Assembly: GCA_002353275.1 (NCBI GenBank)
Contig: DEJH01000035.1
Span: forward strand, 1 to 30,512
From: Caryophanales bacterium UBA2753
GTDB taxonomy: Bacteria > Bacillota_I > Bacilli_A > RFN20 > CAG-826
Length of the DNA stretch: 30,512 bases
Direction of reading: 5' to 3'
In this document: positions 14,003-21,651 of the stretch, piece by piece
Layout of the letters: the number at the start of each line of letters is the position of its first letter
Numbering within the stretch: position 1 is the first letter of the stretch
Position numbers and translations under genes: made by a program
The notes under the pieces: generated by a model
Databases searched by the model: none
The model's input: only the letters and a program-made list of their open reading frames with translations
What the model was told of the DNA's origin: nothing

Positions 14003-14875
14003 TTATCTAGATGAGGAAATTCTTTCTTCGGCTTCTTTAAAATAACGGATATAACTCCTCTTACAATAATGAGGATGTTTATCTTTTTCTTCTTTATTTG
14101 GTTCTTTAAATGAATATGGTTTATTCACTCTCCAACCATTAAGTAATCCAATTGAAAAAGCGTCAGTAGGACAATAAAACGAACAACGAGTGCAACATAA
14201 ACAATTGTTCTTGAATTTGAATTTATTGTCTTCATAAACGATATTATTAACTGGACATGAATTCACACATTTCATGCATTTAATGCATTTATTTTGATTG
14301 ATTTTATATGCCTTTCCGTTAATTCCAGTAAACCATTGCTCTATCCTTAATAAGAAGATAAACCATCCAACAAGATGAAGTTTTTTCAGATGATGAGGTT
14401 TATTTTCAATTAAATATTCTTTAACATCAATTGGGACTAAAGAAGTCATCGTATTATACATTTGTGCCGCTCTTTTTTCAGTATGTCTAAATATCATGTT
14501 ATAAGGCATTAAATAATGATAATCGCTCTCTAAGAAACAATTCTTTTTCTTTAAAATACTGAGAAGTTTTTTACCACTTGAATGATTAACAGTTAAATAT
14601 TCACCACTGACCATGATGATAAATAAAGGGGTCTTTTTTTCTAATTTAGGGAACTTCTTTGCATATTTCCATACATTTTCAGGAGCGTTAAAAGCGTGAA
14701 TAGGATAAGCGAAACCGATCTTGTCATATTCATTAATCTTAGAGAAATCAAATTCATCCTTTTCAATCTTAAATATATCGAAAGAAACCCCTTCTTTTAA
14801 TGAAGCTTCTTTCCATTTAAGAACTGTTTTTTCAGTATTTCCAGTTCCAGAGAAATAAAATAACGCAACTCTCAT
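14003..14875 (-). CDS. EFR1-type flavodoxin/ferredoxin fusion protein
   Basis: 290 residues. The N-terminal flavodoxin-like domain has the FMN phosphate loop FSGTGNT (about 8-14) and YPIHAFNAPENV. A C-terminal bacterial ferredoxin domain has two CxxCxxCxxxCP clusters (Cys 197, 200, 203, 207 and Cys 225, 228, 231, 235), each fit for a [4Fe-4S] centre. This is the architecture called EFR1 family ferrodoxin, a probable cytosolic electron carrier whose partner enzymes are mostly unknown. It starts 2 nt after the SDR gene, so it is likely the electron donor or acceptor for that neighbour. Confidence 0.88.
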   Translation of the reverse strand: MRVALFYFSGTGNTEKTVLKWKEASLKEGVSFDIFKIEKDEFDFSKINEYDKIGFAYPIHAFNAPENVWKYAKKFPKLEKKTPLFIIMVSGEYLTVNHSSGKKLLSILKKKNCFLESDYHYLMPYNMIFRHTEKRAAQMYNTMTSLVPIDVKEYLIENKPHHLKKLHLVGWFIFLLRIEQWFTGINGKAYKINQNKCIKCMKCVNSCPVNNIVYEDNKFKFKNNCLCCTRCSFYCPTDAFSIGLLNGWRVNKPYSFKEPNKEEKDKHPHYCKRSYIRYFKEAEERISSSR

Positions 14876-14877
14876 AT

Positions 14878-16428
14878 TTATCTTAAGCTCTTATAATGAG
14901 CATTATAATCCTTGTCGTACCAATAAAAACGGTCTTCATCTATATCATGACTATCACACCAAACTTGAGCAATCATTTTATCTTTTTTTGCTAAGCGGTC
15001 AAAATCCCATGCATATTCTTTATATGAGATATTAAGCCAATGTCCGCAATATAAAACAGTGTGAGGACGAGCAAAGAAATGTTCTCCATCACTATTTTCC
15101 CATTCGACTTTAGTAAATATATCGCCATCTTTAAATTCTTTTGTGATTAATTTTCCACCTCTAGCTTTAGCGACATTTCTTAAATCATCAATGGTTATCT
15201 CGTTACGATTCTTATCGATATCAAAATAATGTTCTAAGCGTGTAACGTTATTCTTAAATTCTTCGTAATTAATCTCTTCTCCAGTAGGAAGTTTGCCTTT
15301 ACATAAAAGTGGAAAATCTTTCCATTCTTTTGGGATGGAATTAAATTTCTTTACTCCTCCAAAATAGGCAAGCATTCTTGCTTCATCGTTATGTTTCTTC
15401 CAATAATATGGAGCATTTGCATCTTTAAGAAGTCGCTTAATTACAATCGCTTTCATGAGCTTCTTAGGCATGATTTTAGCGAGTTTAAAATATTTATGAG
15501 TTTCTAAAACATTATCCCAGAAACCATATATATCTTCATTTTGGTAATTAAATAAATCATTGAGCTTATATCCATCAGAATACCATTCGCCATGAAAGTT
15601 CCTCAGCGAATTATAATTAGTGTCAAAGAAATCTTCTACTTCAAAACCGATGATATTAAATCCAAGTTTAAAAGTGTCATAACCCGTCACTCTTGATTTT
15701 TCTCCACCACCTAAATTAAAACAATGTTTCCAGAAATTAGTTTCATTGAGTTCGTCTTTTTGGTCTCTTCTTAAGATATTTCGTATAAGAAGTGCGCTAT
15801 CTTTAGCAGTTGACCATTCTAAAGGAGTGTTAAAACACGTATGGAACATTAATCCATCTGAAACGTTTTTCATGAGTAAAGCGTCATATAACATTGCTAA
15901 TTGTCTAATTACTGTCCACTGTTTAACATTACTCTCTAAAACCGTAAATTCCCCTCTCATCTTAGTTAAAGAATAAATATCAAAAGGAGAGATGATTAAT
16001 GGATCACCAACTTCAGCATAGGGGTGTTTATAATTTCTATCTCCATATATTCCAATTGTAGATATATGGATGAGTTTAGGTTGTTTATCTCCTAAAGATT
16101 CAATCGCTTTGCAAATAATTTGTGGACCAACTTCATTAGCCTCAATCGCTTTTAATGGTTCTTTATCGCTTTTTGGAGGGATGACTGCCGCCATATTAAT
16201 CACATAGTCTGTATCTTTTATTGCATCTAAAACAATATTTAGATCGTTAACAGAGCCAAAGATAATACGATATTTCTTATGATTTTTCTTTAATGCTTTG
16301 ACTAAAGGTTTTAAACCCTTTTTATCATGGACTAAAAGATTAATAGCTTCGATATAATTTTCTTCTGCTAAAGTTTTGAGAACTTCACTTCCCATATTCC
16401 CTGGGACACCAAATAATGCAACTTTCAT
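14878..16428 (-). CDS. NAD(P)-binding SDR-type epimerase/reductase
   Basis: 516 residues. Rossmann start with GVPGNMG (residues 7-13), an NMAAVIPP loop near 78-85, and the extended-SDR active-site triad positions: Ser/Thr in HISTIGIYG (about 123-124) and YSLTK (Tyr152, Lys156). About 200 residues beyond the SDR core form an extra domain (with PYYWKKHNDEARMLAYFGGVKKFNSIP). Substrate unknown. The extra domain and the ferredoxin partner make a simple sugar-nucleotide epimerase unlikely; a reductase on a lipid or xenobiotic is possible but not shown. Translation may be controlled by a 5' hairpin (16438-16460). Confidence 0.82.
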   Translation of the reverse strand: MKVALFGVPGNMGSEVLKTLAEENYIEAINLLVHDKKGLKPLVKALKKNHKKYRIIFGSVNDLNIVLDAIKDTDYVINMAAVIPPKSDKEPLKAIEANEVGPQIICKAIESLGDKQPKLIHISTIGIYGDRNYKHPYAEVGDPLIISPFDIYSLTKMRGEFTVLESNVKQWTVIRQLAMLYDALLMKNVSDGLMFHTCFNTPLEWSTAKDSALLIRNILRRDQKDELNETNFWKHCFNLGGGEKSRVTGYDTFKLGFNIIGFEVEDFFDTNYNSLRNFHGEWYSDGYKLNDLFNYQNEDIYGFWDNVLETHKYFKLAKIMPKKLMKAIVIKRLLKDANAPYYWKKHNDEARMLAYFGGVKKFNSIPKEWKDFPLLCKGKLPTGEEINYEEFKNNVTRLEHYFDIDKNRNEITIDDLRNVAKARGGKLITKEFKDGDIFTKVEWENSDGEHFFARPHTVLYCGHWLNISYKEYAWDFDRLAKKDKMIAQVWCDSHDIDEDRFYWYDKDYNAHYKSLR

Positions 16429-16437
16429 ATAATTTCT

Positions 16438-16460
16438 CCAATAGTGAGAAACACTATTGG
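16438..16460 (-). promoter_or_regulatory. RBS-sequestering hairpin / palindrome before the epimerase operon
   Basis: CCAATAGTG-TTTCT-CACTATTGG on minus: a perfect 9-bp stem with a 5-nt loop. The Shine-Dalgarno of the epimerase (TTGGAG, 7 nt before ATG) begins in the 3' arm, so folding would hide it. The arm starts about where transcription should begin, so it could equally be an operator at the start site. Confidence 0.55.
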
Positions 16461-16464
16461 TAGT

Positions 16465-16492
16465 AGTATATCATAAAAATAATATTAGTCAG
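16465..16492 (-). promoter_or_regulatory. putative promoter of the epimerase operon
   Basis: Minus strand CTGACT (16492-16487), 16-nt spacer, TATACT (16470-16465). Predicted start near 16458 makes the hairpin the very 5' end of the transcript. Confidence 0.45.
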
Positions 16493-16495
16493 TAA

Positions 16496-17782
16496 TTAAT
16501 TATTTTGGATTTCTCCGGCTTTTGTTAAGGCAAATTTACTAGTTAATGGTCCGATTAATTCATAAATCAGTGTTGAAGTTAAGATTACTGCAAGCACTAA
16601 TGAAGCAGTTGAAGATTCTCCTGCTTCTTTAAATAATTTATTGGCGGTAGTTGCTAAACCAATTGCAACACCAGCTTGAGGGATAAGAGCTAAACCTAGA
16701 TATTTTTTAACTGTGTCTTCTGAATGAGTGATATTAGCACCAATAGAAGCACCACAATATTTGCCGGCAACTCTAAAGACGATATAAATGGAAGCAACAA
16801 TAATCACTAATAAAGCAGCATCCTTATTAGCGAATATGCTTAAATCTAATGAGGCTCCACTTAAAACAAAGAACATCATATAAATTGGGGAAGTAAACCT
16901 ATCTAATATATCTAAAGTACGATCACTATCTTTACAAATATTAGTGAATAAGGCTCCAGTAACCATACACATCAAAAGTGAGCTTAACTCGAAAGAACCC
17001 ATGTATTCTTGTCTAAATAAGACATATAAACCAACTGAGGCAAAGACAGAAAATATACAAAGAACTAGCTTATTATTTCTCGACTTGAAGAATCGGTTTA
17101 AGAAAGAAATAAATAAGCCGAGTACCACTCCAATTCCTAAAGAAATCGCAATCTCAATCAAAGGCTTTCCAATCATCTTATATAAAGAAACGGTGCCACT
17201 AGATAAACCAGTCGCAATTTGGAAAAGAATAGAGAATAAAATTAAAGCCACCGCATCATCTAAGGCAACAACTGGAAGAAGAGTATTCACCATTGGTCCT
17301 TTTGCGTTATATTGCTTAATAACCATTAAAGTAGCGGCAGGAGCAGTTGCACTAGCAATTGCTGCTAAAGTCAAAACAACTGGCCAACTGATATTGTTTT
17401 GAGAAACAAAATGAGCGACAAGAAGAGCGATTAAAACAAAGATTGACGCCATTGTCGCTTCTAATATCGTAATTACCAAAACTCTTTTACCAACTGTTTT
17501 TAATGTCGTTCTTTTAAAAGAAGTACCGATAGAAAAGGCAATGAAACCTAATGCAACCGTAGATACCCAGCTAATCTTATCGACAAAAGTAAAGATTGGT
17601 GAAGCTTGAATATTGTCATAAGTGAAATTATTAAAGAATAGTCCAAAAACAAATGGACCCATAATAATTCCAGTGATGATATATCCAGTGACATTAGGTA
17701 ATTTTAAAACCTTCATTAAGCGAGTGCTTAATAAAGAGACAAGCAAAAGAATAGCGATATATACGAATATTAAAGGTTCCAT
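16496..17782 (-). CDS. CPA2-type cation:proton antiporter
   Basis: 428 residues, about 12-13 membrane helices across the whole length, starting MEPLIFVYIAILLLVSLL. Family marks include VTGYIITGIIMGPFVFG, the fourth-fifth helix segment LTLAAIASATAPAATLMVIK, and VVALDDAVALILFS, whose Asp-Asp pair corresponds to the ion-binding aspartates of KefB/NhaA-like exchangers. It exchanges Na+ or K+ for H+ across the membrane; the ion cannot be decided. No C-terminal RCK/TrkA-N domain is fused. The PII-like gene ends 6 nt upstream and may supply regulation. Confidence 0.9.
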   Translation of the reverse strand: MEPLIFVYIAILLLVSLLSTRLMKVLKLPNVTGYIITGIIMGPFVFGLFFNNFTYDNIQASPIFTFVDKISWVSTVALGFIAFSIGTSFKRTTLKTVGKRVLVITILEATMASIFVLIALLVAHFVSQNNISWPVVLTLAAIASATAPAATLMVIKQYNAKGPMVNTLLPVVALDDAVALILFSILFQIATGLSSGTVSLYKMIGKPLIEIAISLGIGVVLGLFISFLNRFFKSRNNKLVLCIFSVFASVGLYVLFRQEYMGSFELSSLLMCMVTGALFTNICKDSDRTLDILDRFTSPIYMMFFVLSGASLDLSIFANKDAALLVIIVASIYIVFRVAGKYCGASIGANITHSEDTVKKYLGLALIPQAGVAIGLATTANKLFKEAGESSTASLVLAVILTSTLIYELIGPLTSKFALTKAGEIQNN

Positions 17783-17788
17783 ATCTAA

Positions 17789-18118
17789 TTAAATCGATCC
17801 TTCGTAATCTTCGATATCGCGAGAAAACATAAACCCTTTAATTTTCTTAAAGTTATCGGTGTTTTTTCTAATTACTTCTTTTAAGTGTTCTAATTTATCT
17901 TCACTAACAACAAATAAGCCAAGAACACTTTCGTTATTTTGGGCTTTTTCAACTTGTCTTAAAGAGAAGAAGTGCCTCTCTTCTGGTAAATCATCAAAAG
18001 CGTGATGGAGAGAACCACTACTAATCATAGTCGCGTTATATCCATCATTTTTTATTTCTTCTAAGACTTTTTTTGTGTCACTAGAAACTTCTAAAGTTAA
18101 ATATAAAATCTTTTTCAT
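17789..18118 (-). CDS. small PII/CutA-like protein preceding the antiporter
   Basis: 109 residues without membrane segments. The order beta (KKILYLTLE), helix (DTKKVLEEIKNDGY), beta (NATMISSGSL), a polar loop, then beta (VLGLFVVSE) and helix (DKLEHLKEVIRKNT) is the ferredoxin-like layout of PII-like signalling proteins such as DarA and SbtB. This is a fold-level guess, not a motif match. It sits 17 nt after a lipoprotein gene and 6 nt before the antiporter, so it is best seen as a nucleotide-sensing partner of the transporter. RBS GAGGA. Confidence 0.6.
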   Translation of the reverse strand: MKKILYLTLEVSSDTKKVLEEIKNDGYNATMISSGSLHHAFDDLPEERHFFSLRQVEKAQNNESVLGLFVVSEDKLEHLKEVIRKNTDNFKKIKGFMFSRDIEDYEGSI

Positions 18119-18135
18119 ATCTTCATATTAGTCCT

Positions 18136-19068
18136 CTATTTAACTAATGTTAAGCGGTAAATTGAAGGCATATATAAATCAAACGTTGGCGTGCTTTCAT
18201 ATAAAGTGAAACCGTTAAGGTCTTTATTAAACATGATCCATCCACGAACATCATTATATGTTTCAATATATAATTCACCTTCATCAATAGTGAATCTCCA
18301 TTCAATGTTTCCTTTATTAGAAACAAAACCAACACGAGCGAGATTAAATCCAGCAAAATATTTTCCGTTTTGATTTTCTAAAGTAAAACCGTTTTCTTCT
18401 TCACCAACATAAAATTCAGCAGTATCTTCGCCTAAAAAAGTGATTTTCTTTTTATCACTAGAAAAAGTTGAACTCACCCCATGAAGATAACTTCCTTGAG
18501 AATTATTACTAGCGGTCATACCGGCATTAGGAGAGGCAAAAACAATCGTATCTTTGTCTTTTATTGAAGAGATATCTTCGACAAGTTGATATTCATATTG
18601 GACATTAGTTTTATCTTCCACTACTGAAATATAGCAACGCGCAGAATACCCCCCTAAAACAGTGGTTGCAACTGCGTAAGCACTTCCATAACCTTTTGGA
18701 GTGATTCCTCCAGTAACGGAATGAATTTCAAAGACTGAAGTATTAGTAGAAGTCCACACTACTTCTTTTTCATCAATAGAAACATCATTATTAGGAAGAT
18801 AATCAATATAGAAGATGTTTTTCTTTTTATTTAAATCGTTCGTGTCAAAAACATATTCGGTAAAGTTTAACTTAATTCCAGTAACAGAAGTTTCTTCTTC
18901 TCTAGGATCTGTTTCTGGATCAACCTCTCCTCCTTCTCCAGGATCAACTTCTCCTGGATCGGTAGGTTCTCCTTCTTCTGGAGGGGTTCCACTAGGAGTA
19001 GTAGGAGAGACATTATTAGCGCAACCAACTAAGAATAAAATAGGTAATAAAAGTAATAATTTTTTCAT
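18136..19068 (-). CDS. lipoprotein with Big2-like Ig domain
   Basis: 310 residues. Signal peptide and lipobox MKKLLLLLPILFLVGC, with Cys16 as lipidation site. A Pro/Glu/Gly/Asp-rich linker (about 20-60) lifts the protein from the membrane. A Big2-like Ig domain (about 62-150) shows VTGIKLN and VVWTSTNTSVFEI...GGITPKGYGSAYAVATT. A C-terminal beta domain (about 155-310, with KDKDTIVFASPNAGMTASN) follows. Surface-located; binding partner unknown. No clear RBS precedes the ATG. It leads the operon with the PII-like and antiporter genes, unless it is only adjacent. Confidence 0.85.
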   Translation of the reverse strand: MKKLLLLLPILFLVGCANNVSPTTPSGTPPEEGEPTDPGEVDPGEGGEVDPETDPREEETSVTGIKLNFTEYVFDTNDLNKKKNIFYIDYLPNNDVSIDEKEVVWTSTNTSVFEIHSVTGGITPKGYGSAYAVATTVLGGYSARCYISVVEDKTNVQYEYQLVEDISSIKDKDTIVFASPNAGMTASNNSQGSYLHGVSSTFSSDKKKITFLGEDTAEFYVGEEENGFTLENQNGKYFAGFNLARVGFVSNKGNIEWRFTIDEGELYIETYNDVRGWIMFNKDLNGFTLYESTPTFDLYMPSIYRLTLVK

Positions 19069-19125
19069 AAGAGAACACTATAGCATATTTATTATATTTT
19101 TATTATATAAAAAAGATGATTTTCA

Positions 19126-19155
19126 TAAAAAAAGCGATGAAAAGAAGTCATCGCT
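19126..19155 (-). terminator. terminator after the YccF gene
   Basis: AGCGATGA-N7-TCATCGCT, perfect 8-bp stem, followed on minus by seven T. Confidence 0.85.
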
Positions 19156-19175
19156 ACTATAAATAAATTAACTAA

Positions 19176-19541
19176 TTATTCTTGGAAGTCATTACCTAGT
19201 GGTAATAAAACGAAGTGTGCCATCTTGAAATATTGTTTTCCAAATGGGATACCAATGATGGTAACGCAGAAGATAACACCAACGAGGAGTAAAACTAAAG
19301 CGTTAACCCAGCCACCAAAAATAGCGTGAATAACATTAATAACCTTTTTAAATCCTGAAGGATTGACTGCAGTAACTTTTTTACCAAATGGCCATAATAC
19401 AAATCTTGCTAATTTAAAATATTGTAAGCCAACTGGAATAAAGAGGATGGTAATACATAAAAGAACACCTGTTAGGAAAAAACCGATTGAAGCAAAGAAT
19501 CCTCCTAAGATAAGCCATAAAACATTGCCGAGAGATTTCAT
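19176..19541 (-). CDS. YccF domain membrane protein with internal duplication
   Basis: 121 residues made of two YccF repeats: residues about 13-53 (GGFFASIGFFLTGVLLCIT...LQYFKLARFVLWPFG) and about 75-117 (GGWVNALVLLLVGVIFCVT...KQYFKMAHFVLLPLG). Each gives hydrophobic helices separated by the IPFG/IPVG and YFK motifs. It is a small inner-membrane protein of unknown function. RBS AAAGGAG before the ATG; own terminator. Confidence 0.9.
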   Translation of the reverse strand: MKSLGNVLWLILGGFFASIGFFLTGVLLCITILFIPVGLQYFKLARFVLWPFGKKVTAVNPSGFKKVINVIHAIFGGWVNALVLLLVGVIFCVTIIGIPFGKQYFKMAHFVLLPLGNDFQE

Positions 19542-19615
19542 TTAACGACTCCTTTCACTATTTAGATAGATTATATCTACCTTTATTTTTACAAATTATA
19601 TAAATAATAACAATA

Positions 19616-20254
19616 TCAAATTCCAAAATAATGGCTTATAACAACCCAAACCGCTAATAGAATAAGGATAATACCACCAATAATTCCAGATATCTCATAT
19701 TTGCCTTTAAGAAGCTTCATGATTTGTTTTCCAAGGAACAAGCCAATTAATGAGATAGAAAAAGTTAACACCAAAATAATAGAGACATGTAACCACACTG
19801 TACTTCCGTTAGATAATCCAGCGTGAAGGGTGATTCCAGCCGCTAAAGCGTCAATAGCAGTAGCAAAGCCGTAAAATATTACTTCTTTGACGGAGAACTT
19901 TCTCTCCTTCTTTTCTTCTTTTGGTTTCTTTAATTCGATAATTGATTCAATTAGCATCTTTGCTCCAATGAATAATAAAAGAGCAAAAGCGATCCACACC
20001 ACTACTAAAGAAGCGATACGACCAGCGGAACTAGAAGCATCACTACTACCAGAAAGATATTCCACAAGTTCCACTAGCCAAAATCCGATTAATGGCATAA
20101 GAGCTTGCATAAAACCAAAAGTAAACGCAATAAAGAATGATTTCTTTTTATTGATATCTGAATAAGTTAATCCATCTGCTAGGGCAACTGAAAAAGCATC
20201 AGCGGATAAGCCAATGCCAAGAAGGAATATTTGTAATAAAATTGCCCAAGTCAT
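19616..20254 (-). CDS. mntP: manganese efflux pump MntP
   Basis: 212 residues, six hydrophobic helices arranged as two repeats. The first repeat has GLSADAFSVALADGL with the conserved Asp; the second has ATAIDALAAGITL with the matching Asp. A charged central loop (KKPKEEKKERKFS) separates them. This is the DUF204/MntP layout, exporting Mn2+ to avoid toxicity. No yybP-ykoY-type leader fits in the short space upstream, so control is probably by a repressor or constitutive. RBS weak (GAAG, 5 nt before ATG). Confidence 0.93.
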   Translation of the reverse strand: MTWAILLQIFLLGIGLSADAFSVALADGLTYSDINKKKSFFIAFTFGFMQALMPLIGFWLVELVEYLSGSSDASSSAGRIASLVVVWIAFALLLFIGAKMLIESIIELKKPKEEKKERKFSVKEVIFYGFATAIDALAAGITLHAGLSNGSTVWLHVSIILVLTFSISLIGLFLGKQIMKLLKGKYEISGIIGGIILILLAVWVVISHYFGI

Positions 20255-20336
20255 ATATCTTCAAATAGTATAGAGCATTATTTTATTTTTAATAACAATT
20301 TATTTGGAACAACTAAAAATCTATACCTTTTGAGAC

Positions 20337-20372
20337 AAAAATAAAACGCCCTGAATGCTAATCAGAGCGTTT
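20337..20372 (-). terminator. terminator of the immunity-like gene
   Basis: Minus-strand hairpin AAACGCTCTGA / TCAGGGCGTTT with a 7-nt loop and one A-C mismatch, followed by TATTTTTG. Confidence 0.75.
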
Positions 20373-20392
20373 ATCAATTATTTAAGTTCTTA

Positions 20393-20773
20393 TTAATCGA
20401 TTGCAAGAATTTCAGTTTGGTCGCTTGCAATAATATTTCTAAGCGAAACACCATCTATCTTGCCATTATCAAGCAAGTCGTTCACGTCGTCAAAAATGCC
20501 TAAATACATGTTCAAATCTTTTCCCTCGGCATTTGGATATTCGTTAACGGGTATTTCGAATAGTTGAATATGTGCTTTGTCAGATTTATTGAATTTAATA
20601 CGGATTTCTTTTTCGTGTCCAATAGTATCTCTTGTAACTCTAAAAATTCTATTCTTATATCGGAATTCCATTCCCCATATAACGCCATCATAATTATAAT
20701 TTTCTGGAGTAGGACCATTTCTAGTGAATCCTTCAATAAATTCTTCAATGTTTTTAAATTCTTTATTTGCCAT
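20393..20773 (-). CDS. small cytosolic protein, possible immunity protein
   Basis: 126 residues, acidic, no signal or membrane segment. Alternating beta and helix with VIWGMEFRYKNRIFRVTRDTIG and a conserved-looking end (VSLRNIIASDQTEILAID). It starts 10 nt after the toxin-like fragment, with RBS AAGGAG. Small acidic proteins directly downstream of a toxin C-terminal domain are usually the cognate immunity proteins; similar pairs occur on mobile elements. This role is inference from context. The exact family is not recognised with confidence. Confidence 0.65.
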   Translation of the reverse strand: MANKEFKNIEEFIEGFTRNGPTPENYNYDGVIWGMEFRYKNRIFRVTRDTIGHEKEIRIKFNKSDKAHIQLFEIPVNEYPNAEGKDLNMYLGIFDDVNDLLDNGKIDGVSLRNIIASDQTEILAID

Positions 20774-20783
20774 ATTTAACTCC

Positions 20784-21167
20784 TTATTTTTTACGATTCT
20801 TTAACCAGCTATTGACTTTATTGATGACAATTTTGTCACTGCTAGTTGGTGATGTAACATTTCCTTTATGATAAACGTCATAATGAACATGAGGTTGTTT
20901 ACCATCATGGGAATGTAGAAAATCAATTGACTTAACTAATTGGTGCTTGTCATCGTAAAATGCGATGTGTTTCAATTTGCCTTTTTGCAAAACAGCATAG
21001 ATGCGGTTTTCTGTATGACTCATTTCTGGTGCCTTAACAGATTTATTTGGACGTTCAAGCACTTTAATATTATCATCAATCATCCCAACCGAGAAATATG
21101 TTTGTCCGCCATCTCTAAAAGCGAAATTACCACTATTGACATCAACGAAACTGCCTCTTCCACCCAT
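20784..21167 (-). CDS. C-terminal fragment of a polymorphic-toxin/phage-associated protein
   Basis: About 127 residues from the ATG at 21167 (AGGA lies 5 nt upstream). The content is GGRGSFVDVNSGNFAF, SKVAPE-like SVKAPEMSHTENRIYAVLQ, KLKHIAFYD and HSHDGKQPHVHYDVYH, the pattern of a toxin domain seen at the end of phage head or conjugative proteins (Ntox50-like, from memory). The open frame continues to 21356, but those extra 63 residues are only the antisense of a recombinase gene and are probably not real. The fragment may be an orphan toxin cartridge left by recombination. Kept with its immunity-like neighbour. Confidence 0.6.
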   Translation of the reverse strand: MGGRGSFVDVNSGNFAFRDGGQTYFSVGMIDDNIKVLERPNKSVKAPEMSHTENRIYAVLQKGKLKHIAFYDDKHQLVKSIDFLHSHDGKQPHVHYDVYHKGNVTSPTSSDKIVINKVNSWLKNRKK

Positions 21168-21171
21168 ATCA

Positions 21172-21390
21172 GTCCTAAGAGAAGCAATGAGGCAAAGGCA
21201 ATCAGAAGGAATAAAAATGGCAAAAGCAAGAGGAGTAAGATTTGGCAGGCCATCAGTTGCTATCCCAAACAATTTTATAGAGATAATAAACCAATACAAA
21301 AGAGGAATAATTACTAGCAAAAAAGCTATTGAGATGTCTGGGTTAACTAGGGGCACTTTTTATAGAAAACTGCAATTACTAAGTAATTAA
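21172..21390 (+). pseudogene. C-terminal remnant of a serine recombinase
   Basis: Plus-strand frame reading LREAMRQRQSEGIKMAKARGVRFGRPS, then a helix-turn-helix tail ending SGLTRGTFYRKLQ. The RQRQ-EGI-xAKARGVRFGRP junction and terminal HTH are diagnostic of resolvase/invertase-family recombinases. The catalytic N-terminal domain with the active Ser is absent: upstream sequence switches abruptly to the toxin-like fragment. It is a decayed end of a mobile element, with no RBS of its own. Confidence 0.8.
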
Positions 21391-21499
21391 TTTAAAAGTC
21401 TGTATTGTACCTACTTGGACTGTTTTTTAGAATGGATTGTATCAAGAAGGTGTGTTTATAGCCCACATGTAGAATGAAAACTACTAATATTTCTTTATT

Positions 21500-21537
21500 A
21501 AAAAAGAAAAAGGCCGATACACAGCGGTATCGACCTT
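21500..21537 (-). terminator. terminator of the gltX/tRNA-Glu unit
   Basis: Minus strand AAGGTCGATAC / GTATCGGCCTT, 11-bp stem with one mismatch, 6-nt loop, followed by TTTCTTTTTT. It lies 13 nt downstream of the tRNA. Confidence 0.85.
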
Positions 21538-21550
21538 AATTTTAAACTTG

Positions 21551-21627
21551 TGGTGATCCAGACGGGATTCGAACCCGTGAATGTCGCCTTGAGAGGGCGA
21601 TGAGTTAAGCCACTTCTCCACTGGACC
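21551..21627 (-). tRNA. tRNA-Glu (anticodon CTC)
   Basis: Acceptor GGTCCAG with CTGGATC (one G-T pair), discriminator A, encoded CCA. Anticodon arm TCGCC-CTCTCAA-GGCGA gives CTC, reading GAG. D- and T-arms resemble the TTC isoacceptor at 53-129. It begins 24 nt after the stop codon of the glutamyl-tRNA synthetase gene with no terminator between. Confidence 0.92.
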
Positions 21628-21651
21628 AATTGGTGGAATTATACCACCATT

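Noticed and set aside
19863..20392. Possible yybP-ykoY manganese riboswitch for mntP
   Set aside because: The space upstream of mntP holds only a terminator of the preceding gene and AT-rich sequence; no conserved riboswitch core was seen.
21168..21356. N-terminal 63 residues of the open frame running to 21356 on minus, looking like a hydrophobic leader
   Set aside because: This stretch is the antisense of a well-matching recombinase C-terminus on plus; the hydrophobicity is a by-product. The real start is placed at 21167.
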